Shown here in pieces: positions 1-8,525 of a stretch of 27,607 nucleotides of DNA (position 1 is its first letter; each line of letters starts with the position of its first letter). Location: assembly GCA_018969885.1 (NCBI GenBank), contig JAGWXN010000014.1:1-27607 (forward strand), given 5' to 3'. The notes beneath the pieces are model-generated. The model was not told where the DNA came from and did no database searches. It saw only the letters and a program-made list of their open reading frames with translations. Source of the stretch: Betaproteobacteria bacterium. GTDB taxonomy: Bacteria > Pseudomonadota > Gammaproteobacteria > Burkholderiales > Burkholderiaceae. A program made the position numbers and the translations under genes.

Positions 1-2
1 TG

Positions 3-842
3 TCGCGGGTGCGAATGTTCTTTTACTCGGGCGCGGCGCTGGCCCAGCCCATCTGGGACAGCCTCTGGGATTCGCAGGAGCGGGAGATCGGCGAGCGCAT
101 TGTCATGGGTACCGGGCTGGGTATGACCGAGAGCGCGCCGTTTGCGGTGTTCATCACCAATCCGGAGGTGCGCGCGGGCGACATTGGCGTTCCGGCAGCC
201 GGGCTCGAATTGAAGCTGGTCGATATCGATGGCAAGACCGAGGTGCGTTATCGCGGGCCTAACATCACGCCCGGTTACTGGCGCGCTCCCGAGCAGACGG
301 CCGAGTCGTTCGACGAAGAGGGCTTTTTCCGAACCGGCGATGCGGTGCTCTGGATCAATCCCGACAACCCCCATCTGGGGCTGCGCTTTGACGGCCGCAT
401 TGCCGAAGACTTCAAGCTCGCGACCGGCACCTTTGTGAGCGTCGGACCGCTTCGGGCTCGCATCATCGCAGCCGGCGCCCCCCACGTGCAGGATGCGGTC
501 ATCACCGGCCTGAACCGGAACGAGGTGGGGGCGCTCATTTTTCCATCACCCACCGTTCGCGCGCTGGCCGGGCTCGCACCGGACGCGCCCCTGGCCGAGG
601 TGCTCGCAGCGGCCCCGGTGCGTGCGCACTTCCAGACCGTTCTCAACACCCTCGCGGGCGCTGCCACCGGAAGCGCGAGCCGTGTGGCGCGCCTTGCGCT
701 GCTGGCGGAGCCGCCCTCGCTCGATCTGGGTGAGGTGACCGACAAGGGCTCAATCAACCAGCGGGCGGTGCTCCGGCATCGGGCTGCACTGGTTGAAGCG
801 CTGCACGAAGGTACTCTGCCCGGCCTCTTCCTTCCGTGTTGA
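3..842 (+). CDS. fcs: Feruloyl-CoA synthetase-like AMP-forming acyl-CoA ligase, C-terminal part (5' truncated by the window)
   Basis: This is the C-terminal 279 residues of an ANL-superfamily ligase that would activate a hydroxycinnamate or related aromatic acid with ATP and CoA in the cytoplasm. The frame is open to the left edge, so the GTG at 9 is an internal valine, not a start. Visible motifs are the GTGLGMTES adenylate-binding loop, the GPNITPGYW segment, the FRTGD motif with its ribose-binding Asp, and the DFKLATGTFVSVGPLR hinge region typical of feruloyl-CoA synthetases. Near the end TDKGSINQRAVL carries the likely catalytic lysine. The hinge and terminal motifs are what separate this family from generic acyl-CoA synthetases; the exact acid is not visible. 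It lies 81 bases before a Bug binding protein, which fits uptake and activation of an aromatic acid. Confidence 0.8.
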   Translation, partial: SRVRMFFYSGAALAQPIWDSLWDSQEREIGERIVMGTGLGMTESAPFAVFITNPEVRAGDIGVPAAGLELKLVDIDGKTEVRYRGPNITPGYWRAPEQTAESFDEEGFFRTGDAVLWINPDNPHLGLRFDGRIAEDFKLATGTFVSVGPLRARIIAAGAPHVQDAVITGLNRNEVGALIFPSPTVRALAGLAPDAPLAEVLAAAPVRAHFQTVLNTLAGAATGSASRVARLALLAEPPSLDLGEVTDKGSINQRAVLRHRAALVEALHEGTLPGLFLPC

Positions 843-923
843 GTCCTCTGCCACAATAGCGTCGCTGCGGGCGCGTGGTGTGTGCCCCGTATGCCGGGCA
901 AAAAAATACTCAGGGAGATCGCC

Positions 924-1922
924 ATGACATCACGCCGTCAATTGATCCTGGCCGGTTCGGCCGCCGCCGTGCTGGGTGCCGTCGGGTCGCGCGCCTTCGC
1001 ACAGGCTGGGCTGCCCATCGATCAGGTCAAGATTTTTTATGGATTTCCACCCGGGAGTTCGGGCGATATCGTGGCGCGCCGCGTGGGTGAAAAACTTGCC
1101 GGCAGCACATTCACCAAGAACGCCGCGGTGGTCGACAATCGGCCCGGTGCGGGTGGGCGCATCGCGCTTGACGTACTCAAGCCCGCGCCAGCCGATGGCA
1201 CGCACCTCGCGCTCACGCCGTTTTCCATGCTCGCGCTTTTTCCGCACGTCTACAGCAAGCTCGGCTACGACGCCTTCCGCGACTTCGTTCCCGTCTCGAT
1301 GGCTGCCATCATTCAGCATGGCTTTGCGGTGGGGCCCATGGTGCCCGCAAGCGTTCGGAACCTGAAAGATTTCGCCGCCTGGGCCAAGGCCAATCCCAAA
1401 GACGCCAACTACGGCTCGCCCGGTGCGGGCTCCACCCCCCATTTTGTTGGCGCGCTGTTTGGCATTCAGGCGGGCGTTGACATGAAACACGTGCCTTACA
1501 AGGGCTCGGTCCCGGGCGTCACCGATGTGGTGGGTGGGCAGATCGCCGCCATGGTCACGCCGCACGGCGACTTTCTCGCCAACACCCGGGCAGGCAAGAT
1601 GCGAATTCTTGCCACCTCGGGCGCACAGCGCTCGCCCTTCGTGCCCGATGTCCCTACCTTTGCCGAACAGGGCTTCCCCGACCTGGTGGTTGATGAGTGG
1701 TTTGCGTTCTTCGCGCCTGCCCGCACGCCCGCCCATGTTGTGGCCGCAGCTAATGCCGCGGTCAACGCTGCGGTCAAGGAAAAATCGGTGATCGACGCGC
1801 TCGCCAATGTCGGGCTGATTGCTCGCGGCAGCACTGCCGAAGAGCTTGGCCGCAGTCAGAAGGAGCAGTACGACAAATGGGGCCCGCTCATTAAGAAAGT
1901 GGGCTTTACGGCTGAATCCTGA
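924..1922 (+). CDS. Bug/TctC-family tripartite tricarboxylate-type periplasmic binding protein (332 aa)
   Basis: A periplasmic solute-binding protein of the Bug family, which binds carboxylates or other small polar ligands for TctA/TctB-type transport or for sensing. The ATG at 924 is chosen over an in-frame ATG at 882 because an AGGGAG ribosome site lies just before it and it gives a clean signal peptide (residues 1 to about 27, ending AFAQ). Family features follow: a glycine-rich loop with SSGDIVARRV, the RPGAGGRIA segment, PADGTHLAL, and HVPYKGS near the middle. Length is normal for the family. No tctA or tctB permease gene is in the window. Its neighbours, an aromatic acyl-CoA ligase and a 3-hydroxybenzoate hydroxylase, suggest an aromatic or hydroxyaromatic acid ligand, by inference only. 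Confidence 0.88.
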   Translation: MTSRRQLILAGSAAAVLGAVGSRAFAQAGLPIDQVKIFYGFPPGSSGDIVARRVGEKLAGSTFTKNAAVVDNRPGAGGRIALDVLKPAPADGTHLALTPFSMLALFPHVYSKLGYDAFRDFVPVSMAAIIQHGFAVGPMVPASVRNLKDFAAWAKANPKDANYGSPGAGSTPHFVGALFGIQAGVDMKHVPYKGSVPGVTDVVGGQIAAMVTPHGDFLANTRAGKMRILATSGAQRSPFVPDVPTFAEQGFPDLVVDEWFAFFAPARTPAHVVAAANAAVNAAVKEKSVIDALANVGLIARGSTAEELGRSQKEQYDKWGPLIKKVGFTAES

Positions 1923-1962
1923 TCAATCACGGGTCAACGCCGTTGGCCCCGTAGCGCTCACC

Positions 1963-3147
1963 ATGAAAGACACCCAGGTACTGATCAGCGGTGGCGGCCT
2001 CGGAGGCCTGTCCGCTGCCCTTGCGCTCGCCGAGCGCGGCTTCGAAGTCACGGTTCTCGAGAAGGCCGCCGAGTTCACTGAAATCGGCTATGGCATTCAG
2101 CTTGGGCCCAATGCCACCCGCATTCTCAAACGCTATGGCTTGTGGGACACGGTCTCAACCAGCGCGGTATTCCCCGAGGCAATGGTGTTCCTCGATGCTA
2201 TCGATACCGAGGAGTGGGCGCGAGTCAATCTGAACGATGCTTTTCTCGCGCGCTTCAAGCACCCCTACGCGGTCATTCATCGTCGCGACCTGCTGGGGGC
2301 ATGGCTTGCCGCCTGCGAAAAGCATCCCCGCATTCAACTGCTCACATCCAAGGGGCTCGCCAGCATCACCGATCACGGCACGATGGTGGAGGTAGGCTGC
2401 GAAGACGGCACGCGCTTTTCCGCGCGTTGCCTGATTGGCGCCGATGGGCTGCTCTCACCCACGCGTGACTATGTCGTGGGCGCCTCGCAGCCCCGGGTTA
2501 CCGGGTTTCTTGCCTACCGTGGAGTCATCCCCATCGGCAAGGTCTTTGACCACACCTATGATCGCTCGGTGATTGGCTGGTTCGGCCACAACATTCATCT
2601 CGTGCAGTACGCCTTGAGGGCGGGGGATGTTCTGAACAACGTGGCGGTGTTTGGGAGTCCCGCCTTTGCGCGCGGGGAGGCAGAGTACGGTTCGCCCGCT
2701 GAGCTCACTGCCATGTTTGAGCATGCGCATCCGCGGGTTCGCGCCATGCTGGAGTACATCAGCCTCGATCGCCACTGGATGATGCGCGACCGCGATCCGA
2801 TCGGTAACTGGACGAAGGGTAACGTCACGCTGCTGGGCGATGCCGCGCATCCCACCTTGCAATATCTCGCGCAGGGCGCGTGCATGGCGTTTGAAGACTC
2901 GGTGGTGCTGGCTGCCCGCCTGGCCGAATCGCCCAACGATCCGCATCAGGCTTTTCTGGCTTACCAGAAAGCGCGGGTACTTCGTACGGCCCGAGTCGTG
3001 CTCACCGCGCGCGCCTTCGGCCACGTGCTGCACGCAGGGGGCGTGGCACGCGATCTGCGCAACGATCTGTACCGGGGTCGCGCACCCGAGTCTTTCTTCC
3101 ATGAGATCGACTGGATCTATCGGGGGATTCCCGAGACCGAGTTCTGA
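1963..3147 (+). CDS. FAD-dependent aromatic monooxygenase, 3-hydroxybenzoate 6-hydroxylase-like (394 aa)
   Basis: A cytoplasmic class A flavoprotein monooxygenase that would use NAD(P)H and O2 to hydroxylate a phenolic acid, probably 3-hydroxybenzoate to gentisate. It begins with the Rossmann dinucleotide motif GGGLGG (residues 10-15), has the GADG motif in the middle, and the FAD ribityl-binding LLGDAAHP motif followed by TLQYLAQGACMAFED. That last stretch resembles 3-hydroxybenzoate 6-hydroxylases more than salicylate hydroxylases. The start at ATG 1963 has no clear ribosome site, but it is where family homology should begin; the frame is open further upstream to 1819, overlapping the preceding gene. 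Length is normal. No gentisate dioxygenase is in the window, so the next pathway step must be elsewhere. Confidence 0.8.
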   Translation: MKDTQVLISGGGLGGLSAALALAERGFEVTVLEKAAEFTEIGYGIQLGPNATRILKRYGLWDTVSTSAVFPEAMVFLDAIDTEEWARVNLNDAFLARFKHPYAVIHRRDLLGAWLAACEKHPRIQLLTSKGLASITDHGTMVEVGCEDGTRFSARCLIGADGLLSPTRDYVVGASQPRVTGFLAYRGVIPIGKVFDHTYDRSVIGWFGHNIHLVQYALRAGDVLNNVAVFGSPAFARGEAEYGSPAELTAMFEHAHPRVRAMLEYISLDRHWMMRDRDPIGNWTKGNVTLLGDAAHPTLQYLAQGACMAFEDSVVLAARLAESPNDPHQAFLAYQKARVLRTARVVLTARAFGHVLHAGGVARDLRNDLYRGRAPESFFHEIDWIYRGIPETEF

Positions 3148-3211
3148 CGCGAGCGCGCGCTAAGAGAAGAATCGCAGGTTACACTCCAAAAAAACCGAAG
3201 GAGACAACGTC

Positions 3212-4264
3212 ATGAGTTCATCCCGTCGCAACCTGATCATCGGCGGCGCGTCAGCCGCGGGTCTGTCGGGCTTTCCTGCCATTGTCCGGGCCCAGCAGAA
3301 ATTTGAAGTCAAGGTCGCCAATTTCGTGGGCCCGCAGCACTTTCAGTCGCAGTGGCTGGTCAAGTGGGGCGAGGAGCTTGAAAAGAAATCCGACGGCCGG
3401 CTTGTCTTTAAGCACTTTCCAAGCGCGCAGATGGGCCCCACGCCGAAGCACTTCGATTTCGCGCGCGACGGCACGGCCGAAATGGCTTACATCCTTCACG
3501 GCTCTACGCCGGGCCGGTTCCCGCTCACCGAGCTGGTCAACATGCCCTATCTCATCGGTAGCGCTGAAATCGGCATCAAAGTGCTGAATGACCCCGAGCT
3601 TCGTGCCAGATATCTCGACGCGGAACATCGCGGTACCAAGGTGCTTTATCTCTTTACGCACCAGCCTGGGAGCGTACACACCACCAGGAAGGCGCTGCGA
3701 ACGCTCGATGATTTCAAGGGGCAGCGGCTGCGGTTCTCAACGGCCGCCATCCGCGAGTTCATCTCCGCCATGGGCGCCACGCCCGTTGGCGTTCCACCCA
3801 CCGAAGTGGCTGAGCAGCTTCAGAAAGGAACGCTCGACGGTGCTTTCACCGACTACGGTGGCGCCGGCATCGCCTGGAAGCTTGGCGGCATCTGCAAGTA
3901 CACCACTGAGCTCTACTGTTTTGTGTCGAGCTTCGCGGTGGTGGCCAACCAGGCTTGGTACAACAAGCTCCCAGCCGATCTTCAGAAGCTCATCGACCAG
4001 TCGGTCACCGGCATCGAGAAAGAGATCGGCGGTGGCTGGGATGCGCTTGATGTCCCCGGCAAGAAGGCCATGATGGATGGCGGCGGTGAGGCGATCCGGC
4101 TATCCAACACCGAAGACGAGCGCCTGCGCAAGATCGGGGCCGACGTCACTGAATCCACGCTGAAGGCCATGGAAGCTAAAGGCCTGCCGGCGCGGGCGGT
4201 GTACGCCACCATGAAGTCGCTCGCCGAGAAACACGCCAAGACCTCGAAGAACTTCTGGGCCTGA
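3212..4264 (+). CDS. dctP: TRAP transporter substrate-binding protein, DctP/DctP-like (350 aa)
   Basis: The periplasmic binding subunit of a TRAP transporter, which captures an organic acid and hands it to the DctQM membrane subunits. The start is supported by the ribosome site GAAGGAGA 8-9 bases before ATG. The N terminus has a twin-arginine pair (SSSRRNLIIGG) and a signal peptide ending about residue 28 (VRAQ), so Tat export is possible. The body shows the DctP pattern, including QMGPTPKHFDFARDGTAEM and the GQRLRFSTAAIREF region, where the family keeps a carboxylate-binding arginine, followed by the VPPTEVAEQLQKGTLDGAF segment. Its stop overlaps the dctQ start by one base (TGATG), indicating one transcript. 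The substrate is probably an aromatic or other carboxylate from the local context. Confidence 0.92.
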   Translation: MSSSRRNLIIGGASAAGLSGFPAIVRAQQKFEVKVANFVGPQHFQSQWLVKWGEELEKKSDGRLVFKHFPSAQMGPTPKHFDFARDGTAEMAYILHGSTPGRFPLTELVNMPYLIGSAEIGIKVLNDPELRARYLDAEHRGTKVLYLFTHQPGSVHTTRKALRTLDDFKGQRLRFSTAAIREFISAMGATPVGVPPTEVAEQLQKGTLDGAFTDYGGAGIAWKLGGICKYTTELYCFVSSFAVVANQAWYNKLPADLQKLIDQSVTGIEKEIGGGWDALDVPGKKAMMDGGGEAIRLSNTEDERLRKIGADVTESTLKAMEAKGLPARAVYATMKSLAEKHAKTSKNFWA

Positions 4265-4767
4265 TGTCAGCCGCTCGAGTGCGCGCCCTGGTGGCGCGCC
4301 TCACGCTTCTGTTTGACAGCATTGCCGTCCTGGCGCTCCTCGCAATGATGGGCGTCACGACGGCGGATGTGCTCCTGCGCCGCTTCACCAACAAGCCGAT
4401 CACCGGGGTCACCGAACTTGCCGAGCTCGCGCTGGGCGTCGCGTTTTTCATGGCGGCGCCTGGGGTGTTTGCCCGCGGTGCCAATATCACTGTCGACATG
4501 ATCGATCAGTGGCAGCCGCGCTGGTCGGCCGGGCTCAAGCGCATCGCGGCACTTCTTTCTGCGGTGATGCTCGGGTTTTTTGCCTGGCATATGGTGGGCC
4601 CACTGATCGACATCGTCGAGTTCGGCGACACGTCGGCTGATCTGCAGATCCCGAAGGTCTGGTTCATGGCGCCTGCCTGGGTCGGCATTGTGCTCGCGCT
4701 GTTTACCTCGGTTGCCGTGCTGCTTGCAGGCGAGATCGACTCGGCGCGCTCAGAGGGTGCGCTATGA
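4264..4767 (+). CDS. dctQ: TRAP transporter small permease subunit, DctQ (167 aa)
   Basis: The small integral membrane subunit of the TRAP transporter. Four hydrophobic helices are visible, roughly residues 13-33, 50-70, 92-112 and 133-155, matching the four-helix DctQ topology. It includes the usual TTADVLLRRFTNKPITGVTELAEL stretch after helix 1, shortened here in meaning to the ADVLLRRF motif. It begins inside the dctP stop codon and ends inside the dctM start (ATGA), so all three are translationally coupled. Length is normal. The identification rests on both topology and position between dctP and dctM. Confidence 0.9.
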   Translation: MSAARVRALVARLTLLFDSIAVLALLAMMGVTTADVLLRRFTNKPITGVTELAELALGVAFFMAAPGVFARGANITVDMIDQWQPRWSAGLKRIAALLSAVMLGFFAWHMVGPLIDIVEFGDTSADLQIPKVWFMAPAWVGIVLALFTSVAVLLAGEIDSARSEGAL

Positions 4768-6080
4768 GCGTGGGCATGATCGGCCTGGTATCGGTCATCG
4801 GGCTGCTCGCGCTCATGATGCTGCGAGTGCCCATTGCCACTGCGCTCACCTTGAGCGGCGTGCTTGGTTACGCTGCGGCGCAGGGCTGGCCCGTTACCTT
4901 CCGCACGCTTGCCTCCATTCCCTATGAACTCACTGGCGCCAACCCCGGTGTGGCGTATTCATTTACGGTGGTGCCGCTCTTTATTTTTATGGGGGCGGTC
5001 GCTTCGCGTGCGCAAATGTCGTCAGAGCTGTTCGCTGCAGCCAATGCCCTCTTCTCAGGCATCCGCGGGGCACTTGCCGCAGCCACCATCGGTTCTTGCG
5101 CGGCATTTTCCGCGATCTGCGGCTCGTCGATTGCCACCGCAGCGACCTTCTCGCGCGTCGCCATTCCCGAAATGCGCCGCTATGGCTATGACATGGAACT
5201 GGCCACCGGGAGCGTCGCCGCGGCGGGCACCCTGGGCATCCTGATTCCACCATCGCTCATTCTGGTGATCTACTCGCTGGTGGCCGAGGAGTCGATCAAG
5301 GCGCTGTTTGCGGCCGCCATGATTCCGGGCATTGCGCTTGCGATCGGTTATGTGGTGGTCATCGCGGTGCTTGCGCGAATCCGCCCGCACCTCATGCCTG
5401 CTTCGCCCGCTCAACCTTTCGCTGAGCGCGTGCGCGCGCTCGCTGGCACCTGGAAGCTCGCGCTCCTGTTCGTACTGGCGGTGGTCGGTATTTATGCCGG
5501 CTGGTTTTCGCCCACCGAGGCCGCCGCGATCGCGTCGGCGGCTGCGGTGGTGATTGGCTTTGCCACCCGGCAGCTCACGCTACGTGGCCTCTGGGACGCG
5601 GGTATCGAAACCGTTCAGACCACGGCGATGCTGTTCATTATCGTGATCGGCGCCTTCATTTTTTCCCGGCTGATCGTGCTCACGCAATTCCCGGGCGCGC
5701 TCGCCGACTGGGTGAATGGCGCGGGGCTTGCGCCCTGGATGGTGATTGCAGCGATCGTTGCGCTCTACCTGCTGCTTGGGACTTTCCTCGAGGAGGTCAG
5801 CACACTTCTCATCACCGTACCCGTGCTGCTGCCGGTGGTGAAGGGCATCGGCTATGACCCGATCTGGTTTGGTGTGTTCGTGACCGTCATGTCAACGGTG
5901 GGACTGATCTCGCCGCCTGTTGGGCTCACGGTGTTTGTCGTGCAGTCCCAGAATCCGGAGGTACCGCTTGAGAAAATCTTTCGCGGTGTGATCCCGTTTC
6001 TGGTGGCCGACATTGTGTTGCTGGTCGCGCTGGTGGCGTTTCCCGCTCTGGCCACCTGGCTGCCCAAAGTATTGGCCTGA
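4764..6080 (+). CDS. dctM: TRAP transporter large permease subunit, DctM (438 aa)
   Basis: The large membrane subunit that carries out Na+-coupled import in a TRAP system. It is strongly hydrophobic throughout, with about 11-12 helices, and shows DctM family stretches: AFSAICGSSIATAATFSRVAIPEM in the first half (an ICGSS/ATAAT hairpin region), GTLGILIPPSLILVIY, WFSPTEAAAIA, and near the end VGLISPPVGLTVFVVQ. Length is normal for the subunit. The start overlaps the dctQ stop by four bases. The gene completes a self-sufficient transporter, unlike the second DctP-like gene at the right end of the window, whose partners are not visible. Confidence 0.93.
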   Translation: MSVGMIGLVSVIGLLALMMLRVPIATALTLSGVLGYAAAQGWPVTFRTLASIPYELTGANPGVAYSFTVVPLFIFMGAVASRAQMSSELFAAANALFSGIRGALAAATIGSCAAFSAICGSSIATAATFSRVAIPEMRRYGYDMELATGSVAAAGTLGILIPPSLILVIYSLVAEESIKALFAAAMIPGIALAIGYVVVIAVLARIRPHLMPASPAQPFAERVRALAGTWKLALLFVLAVVGIYAGWFSPTEAAAIASAAAVVIGFATRQLTLRGLWDAGIETVQTTAMLFIIVIGAFIFSRLIVLTQFPGALADWVNGAGLAPWMVIAAIVALYLLLGTFLEEVSTLLITVPVLLPVVKGIGYDPIWFGVFVTVMSTVGLISPPVGLTVFVVQSQNPEVPLEKIFRGVIPFLVADIVLLVALVAFPALATWLPKVLA

Positions 6081-6129
6081 TTCACATGTTTCCCGGCGCC
6101 TCCCTTCCTCTTTCCCCGCGGAGCGAATC

Positions 6130-7203
6130 ATGTCCCGATCCGACAATGCTTCAGTCACCCTGCGGGGTAGTGTCGCTGCGGCTGCGGTGGCTTGTTTAGT
6201 GGGAGGGGCTCACGCGCAGACGGAGCCGCAACATGATGTGGCGGTGATTCGCGATTTTCGTTTTCATACCGGGGACGTCTTCCCGGAACTGCGCATTCAC
6301 TACACCACGCTTGGCAAGCCCGATGGCATTCCCGTGCTGGTCCTGCACGGCACAGCGGGCTCTGCGCAGACCATGCTCGTGCCGGGGTTCGGTGGCGAGC
6401 TCTTCGGAGCTGGCCAGCCGGTTGATGCGGCGCGCCATTTCATCATCATCCCCGATAGCCTGGGCACTGGAAAAAGCAGCCGCCCCTCCGAAGGGCTTCG
6501 AACCCGCTTCCCGCGCTACAACTACGATGACATGATCGCCGCGCAGTACCGGCTGGTGACCGAGCATCTGGGCGTGAAGAAACTTCGTCTGGTCATCGGT
6601 AATTCCATGGGCGGGATGCATACCTGGCTCTGGGCCCAGCGTTATCCGGACATGATGGACATCGCCGTTCCCATGGCTTCGCTTCCCACCGAGATGTCGG
6701 GACGAAACTGGATGACGCGCCGGCTGATCATCGACAGCATTCGCAACGACCCTGATTGGCAGGGGGGCCACTACGCGCGCCAGCCGAAAGGCGTACAGCG
6801 GGCGGTCGTGTTCTATGGCCTTGCCACCAACGGCGGCAATCAGGGGCTCCAGCGTCTGGCACCCACTCGCGAGCAGGCCGACGCGCTACTGGATGAGCGG
6901 CTGAATGCGCCGTTCACCGCCGATGCGAACGATCTGCTCTATCAATGGGATGCCTCCCGCGACTACAACGCGGCGCACGATCTTGAGAAGATTCGGGCCC
7001 GCCTTCTGGTCATCAACTCAGCCGATGACGAGCGCAACCCACCCGAACTGGGCGTGATGGAACGCGAACTGAAACGCGTGAGCAATGCGCGCCTTTATCT
7101 GATTCCAGCGAGCCCGCAGACATCAGGCCATGGCACCACCGGCCAGGCGCGATTCTGGAAGCATGAGCTTGAGCGCGAACTGCGCGAGGTTCCGCAACGC
7201 TAG
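6130..7203 (+). CDS. Exported alpha/beta hydrolase of the MetX/homoserine O-acetyltransferase-like type (357 aa)
   Basis: An alpha/beta-hydrolase-fold enzyme related to the MetX group but probably not making methionine, because it has a signal peptide (residues 1 to about 30, ending AHAQ) and sits beside catabolic genes. The nucleophile elbow GNSMGG places the catalytic serine at about residue 159. A likely acid is the Asp in NSADDERNP, and the likely base is the His in SGHGTTG near the C terminus. The HGTAGS segment is the oxyanion-hole region. The start at ATG 6130 is chosen because it gives the signal peptide; a GGAG-like site precedes it and the longer frame back to 6013 overlaps dctM. 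It might hydrolyse an ester in the periplasm to release an acid for the TRAP transporter; that role is inferred. Confidence 0.78.
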   Translation: MSRSDNASVTLRGSVAAAAVACLVGGAHAQTEPQHDVAVIRDFRFHTGDVFPELRIHYTTLGKPDGIPVLVLHGTAGSAQTMLVPGFGGELFGAGQPVDAARHFIIIPDSLGTGKSSRPSEGLRTRFPRYNYDDMIAAQYRLVTEHLGVKKLRLVIGNSMGGMHTWLWAQRYPDMMDIAVPMASLPTEMSGRNWMTRRLIIDSIRNDPDWQGGHYARQPKGVQRAVVFYGLATNGGNQGLQRLAPTREQADALLDERLNAPFTADANDLLYQWDASRDYNAAHDLEKIRARLLVINSADDERNPPELGVMERELKRVSNARLYLIPASPQTSGHGTTGQARFWKHELERELREVPQR

Positions 7204-7988
7204 CCGGGTTGCTCGACGGCCGCGCGAACGCCACCGGCCCACAGCTGAGCGGCCGACATCAGGAAGCCGATATCGGTTTGGGTGGTCACGAACAGGGCAC
7301 CGCTTCGGATCGAGGCAGCCTGCCGTTCAACGCTTCGGTTGCCGCCGCACCCGGCAAATTTTCCGTGGCGCCTTGCCACCTCGATCACCCTCGCCTGAGC
7401 GGCCTGGATTTCCGGGTCGTCAAAGCGCCCCGGTTTGCCGATGTTGGCGGCGTAGTCGTTGGTGCCCAGATGAATGACATCAATGCCCGGCACCGCACAA
7501 ATGTCCTCGAGGTTGGCCATTCCTTCCGCCGATTCGATCATGCACACCAGCAGGCAGGCATCGTTTAGCGCTTGGATGGCTTCAGCGAGCGGCACCGCGC
7601 GATAGTCAAAGTGCGGGTAACCGCCCACCACCGAGCGCTTTCCTATCGGTGCAAACCGGCAGACCTCAACCGCGCGGCGGGCCTGCGCGCCCGTGTTGAT
7701 GTCGGGGTAGACGATTCCGGTGACGCCGTTGTCAAGGAGCAGGGAGACGTCGGGATCATCCACGCCACGAACTCGCACGAGTGGTGCAACGCCGATCGCA
7801 AGCGCGGTGTGCGCAATGTTCTGGATGGATTCGAGATCAAAGATCGAGTGCTGGCAATCGATGAACAGAAAATCGTGTCCGCTCGCCTTGGCAATGCGTG
7901 CGATATCCGGTGACCGGGCCAATCGGACGTTCAAGCCCAACACGGGCTGGCCAGCGGCAAGTTTCTGTCTGAGCGGATGAAGCGACAT
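7200..7988 (-). CDS. HpcH/HpaI-family class II pyruvate aldolase (262 aa)
   Basis: A cytoplasmic metal-dependent aldolase of the HpcH/HpaI/citrate lyase beta family, which cleaves 4-hydroxy-2-oxo acids to pyruvate or a related keto acid plus an aldehyde. Residues matching the HpaI pattern are the CQHS motif with the likely catalytic His47, the VRVRG strand with Arg72, the metal-binding Glu in MIESAEG (about 152) and Asp in LGTNDYA (about 178). Length is normal. It is the last gene of a minus-strand operon, 20 bases after the DUF6152-like gene. Its stop overlaps the stop of the convergent hydrolase gene within a CTAG palindrome. The exact substrate cannot be told; the related names 2,4-dihydroxyhept-2-enedioate aldolase and 4-hydroxy-2-oxovalerate-type aldolase are only family labels. 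No strong ribosome site is seen before the ATG. Confidence 0.85.
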   Translation of the reverse strand: MSLHPLRQKLAAGQPVLGLNVRLARSPDIARIAKASGHDFLFIDCQHSIFDLESIQNIAHTALAIGVAPLVRVRGVDDPDVSLLLDNGVTGIVYPDINTGAQARRAVEVCRFAPIGKRSVVGGYPHFDYRAVPLAEAIQALNDACLLVCMIESAEGMANLEDICAVPGIDVIHLGTNDYAANIGKPGRFDDPEIQAAQARVIEVARRHGKFAGCGGNRSVERQAASIRSGALFVTTQTDIGFLMSAAQLWAGGVRAAVEQPG

Positions 7989-8008
7989 GATCGGGGTCCG
8001 GAAGGGAT

Positions 8009-8503
8009 TTAAGCCGGGCTCGAGCGCATCGGGAAGGCGCGAGCCTGCAGGAACAGAAATTCCACGCGCAGGAGCGGCGTCGCGCCTTGCTCACGCAGCC
8101 CGAAGCCGACCACGGCCACGCGTTCGCCCTCGCGAATCTCGGGCACCTGCCACTGTGACATTCGAAAGAGCGGTGCGAGTTCGATCTCCCAACGGGCGGC
8201 CTGCCCGCCGGGCACGCTCGCGCGCGCAAGCAGTTGCGCAGCATCGACCGGCGCCGACTGGGCCGGTATGTTACGTCGGGCGAGGTCTGGCGGTAGTTGC
8301 AGACGGGGGTCGGGTTCGAGCATGAATTCAGCGTGCGGGTTACGCCAGCGCACTTGTCGCGCAACGCCTTCCAGATAGAGCGGCTGATCCTGGTTGAAGC
8401 TGCTCCAGCCGTGATGGGCCCATGCGGCCGGGTGCGGCGAGAACAGGAGCGCAGCGAGCCCGCCCAGGGCCTGCCGGCGACGTGAAGCGGTGGGGTGAGT
8501 CAT
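8009..8503 (-). CDS. Exported DUF6152-like protein of unknown function (164 aa)
   Basis: A small secreted protein. Residues 1 to about 29 form a signal peptide (SRRRQALGGLAALL, then AWAHHGWSSF after the likely cut), and the arginine run makes Tat export possible. The AHHGWSSF start of the mature protein followed by PLYLEGVARQVRWRNPHAEF is what I recognise as the DUF6152 pattern: a presumed periplasmic beta-rich domain with conserved His, Trp and Asn-Pro-His residues that could bind a metal; no function is established to my knowledge. The start at 8503 is chosen because the longer frame to 8560 would run into the upstream gene and lose the signal peptide; GAAGGAA lies about 11 bases before it. 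It is the middle gene of the operon with the membrane protein and the aldolase. Confidence 0.65.
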   Translation of the reverse strand: MTHPTASRRRQALGGLAALLFSPHPAAWAHHGWSSFNQDQPLYLEGVARQVRWRNPHAEFMLEPDPRLQLPPDLARRNIPAQSAPVDAAQLLARASVPGGQAARWEIELAPLFRMSQWQVPEIREGERVAVVGFGLREQGATPLLRVEFLFLQARAFPMRSSPA

Positions 8504-8525
8504 GAAAGTGTGATTCCTTCGTCTA

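Noticed and set aside
275..925. Long minus-strand frame (216 codons)
   Set aside because: Lies opposite the feruloyl-CoA synthetase-like gene, is Ser/Arg/Ala-rich without any domain pattern, and is a GC-rich shadow.
930..1736. Long minus-strand frame (268 codons)
   Set aside because: Antisense shadow of the first Bug gene; Gly/Arg/His-rich with no recognisable motif.
2455..3102. Minus-strand frame (215 codons)
   Set aside because: Antisense of the flavin monooxygenase, whose motifs clearly fix the coding strand.
3180..3190. TACACT as a -10 element before dctP
   Set aside because: No acceptable -35 lies 16-18 bases upstream, so the match is too weak to list.
6130..7203. Homoserine O-acetyltransferase (metX) for methionine synthesis
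   Set aside because: A signal peptide and catabolic neighbours without metW argue against the biosynthetic role, although the fold is related.
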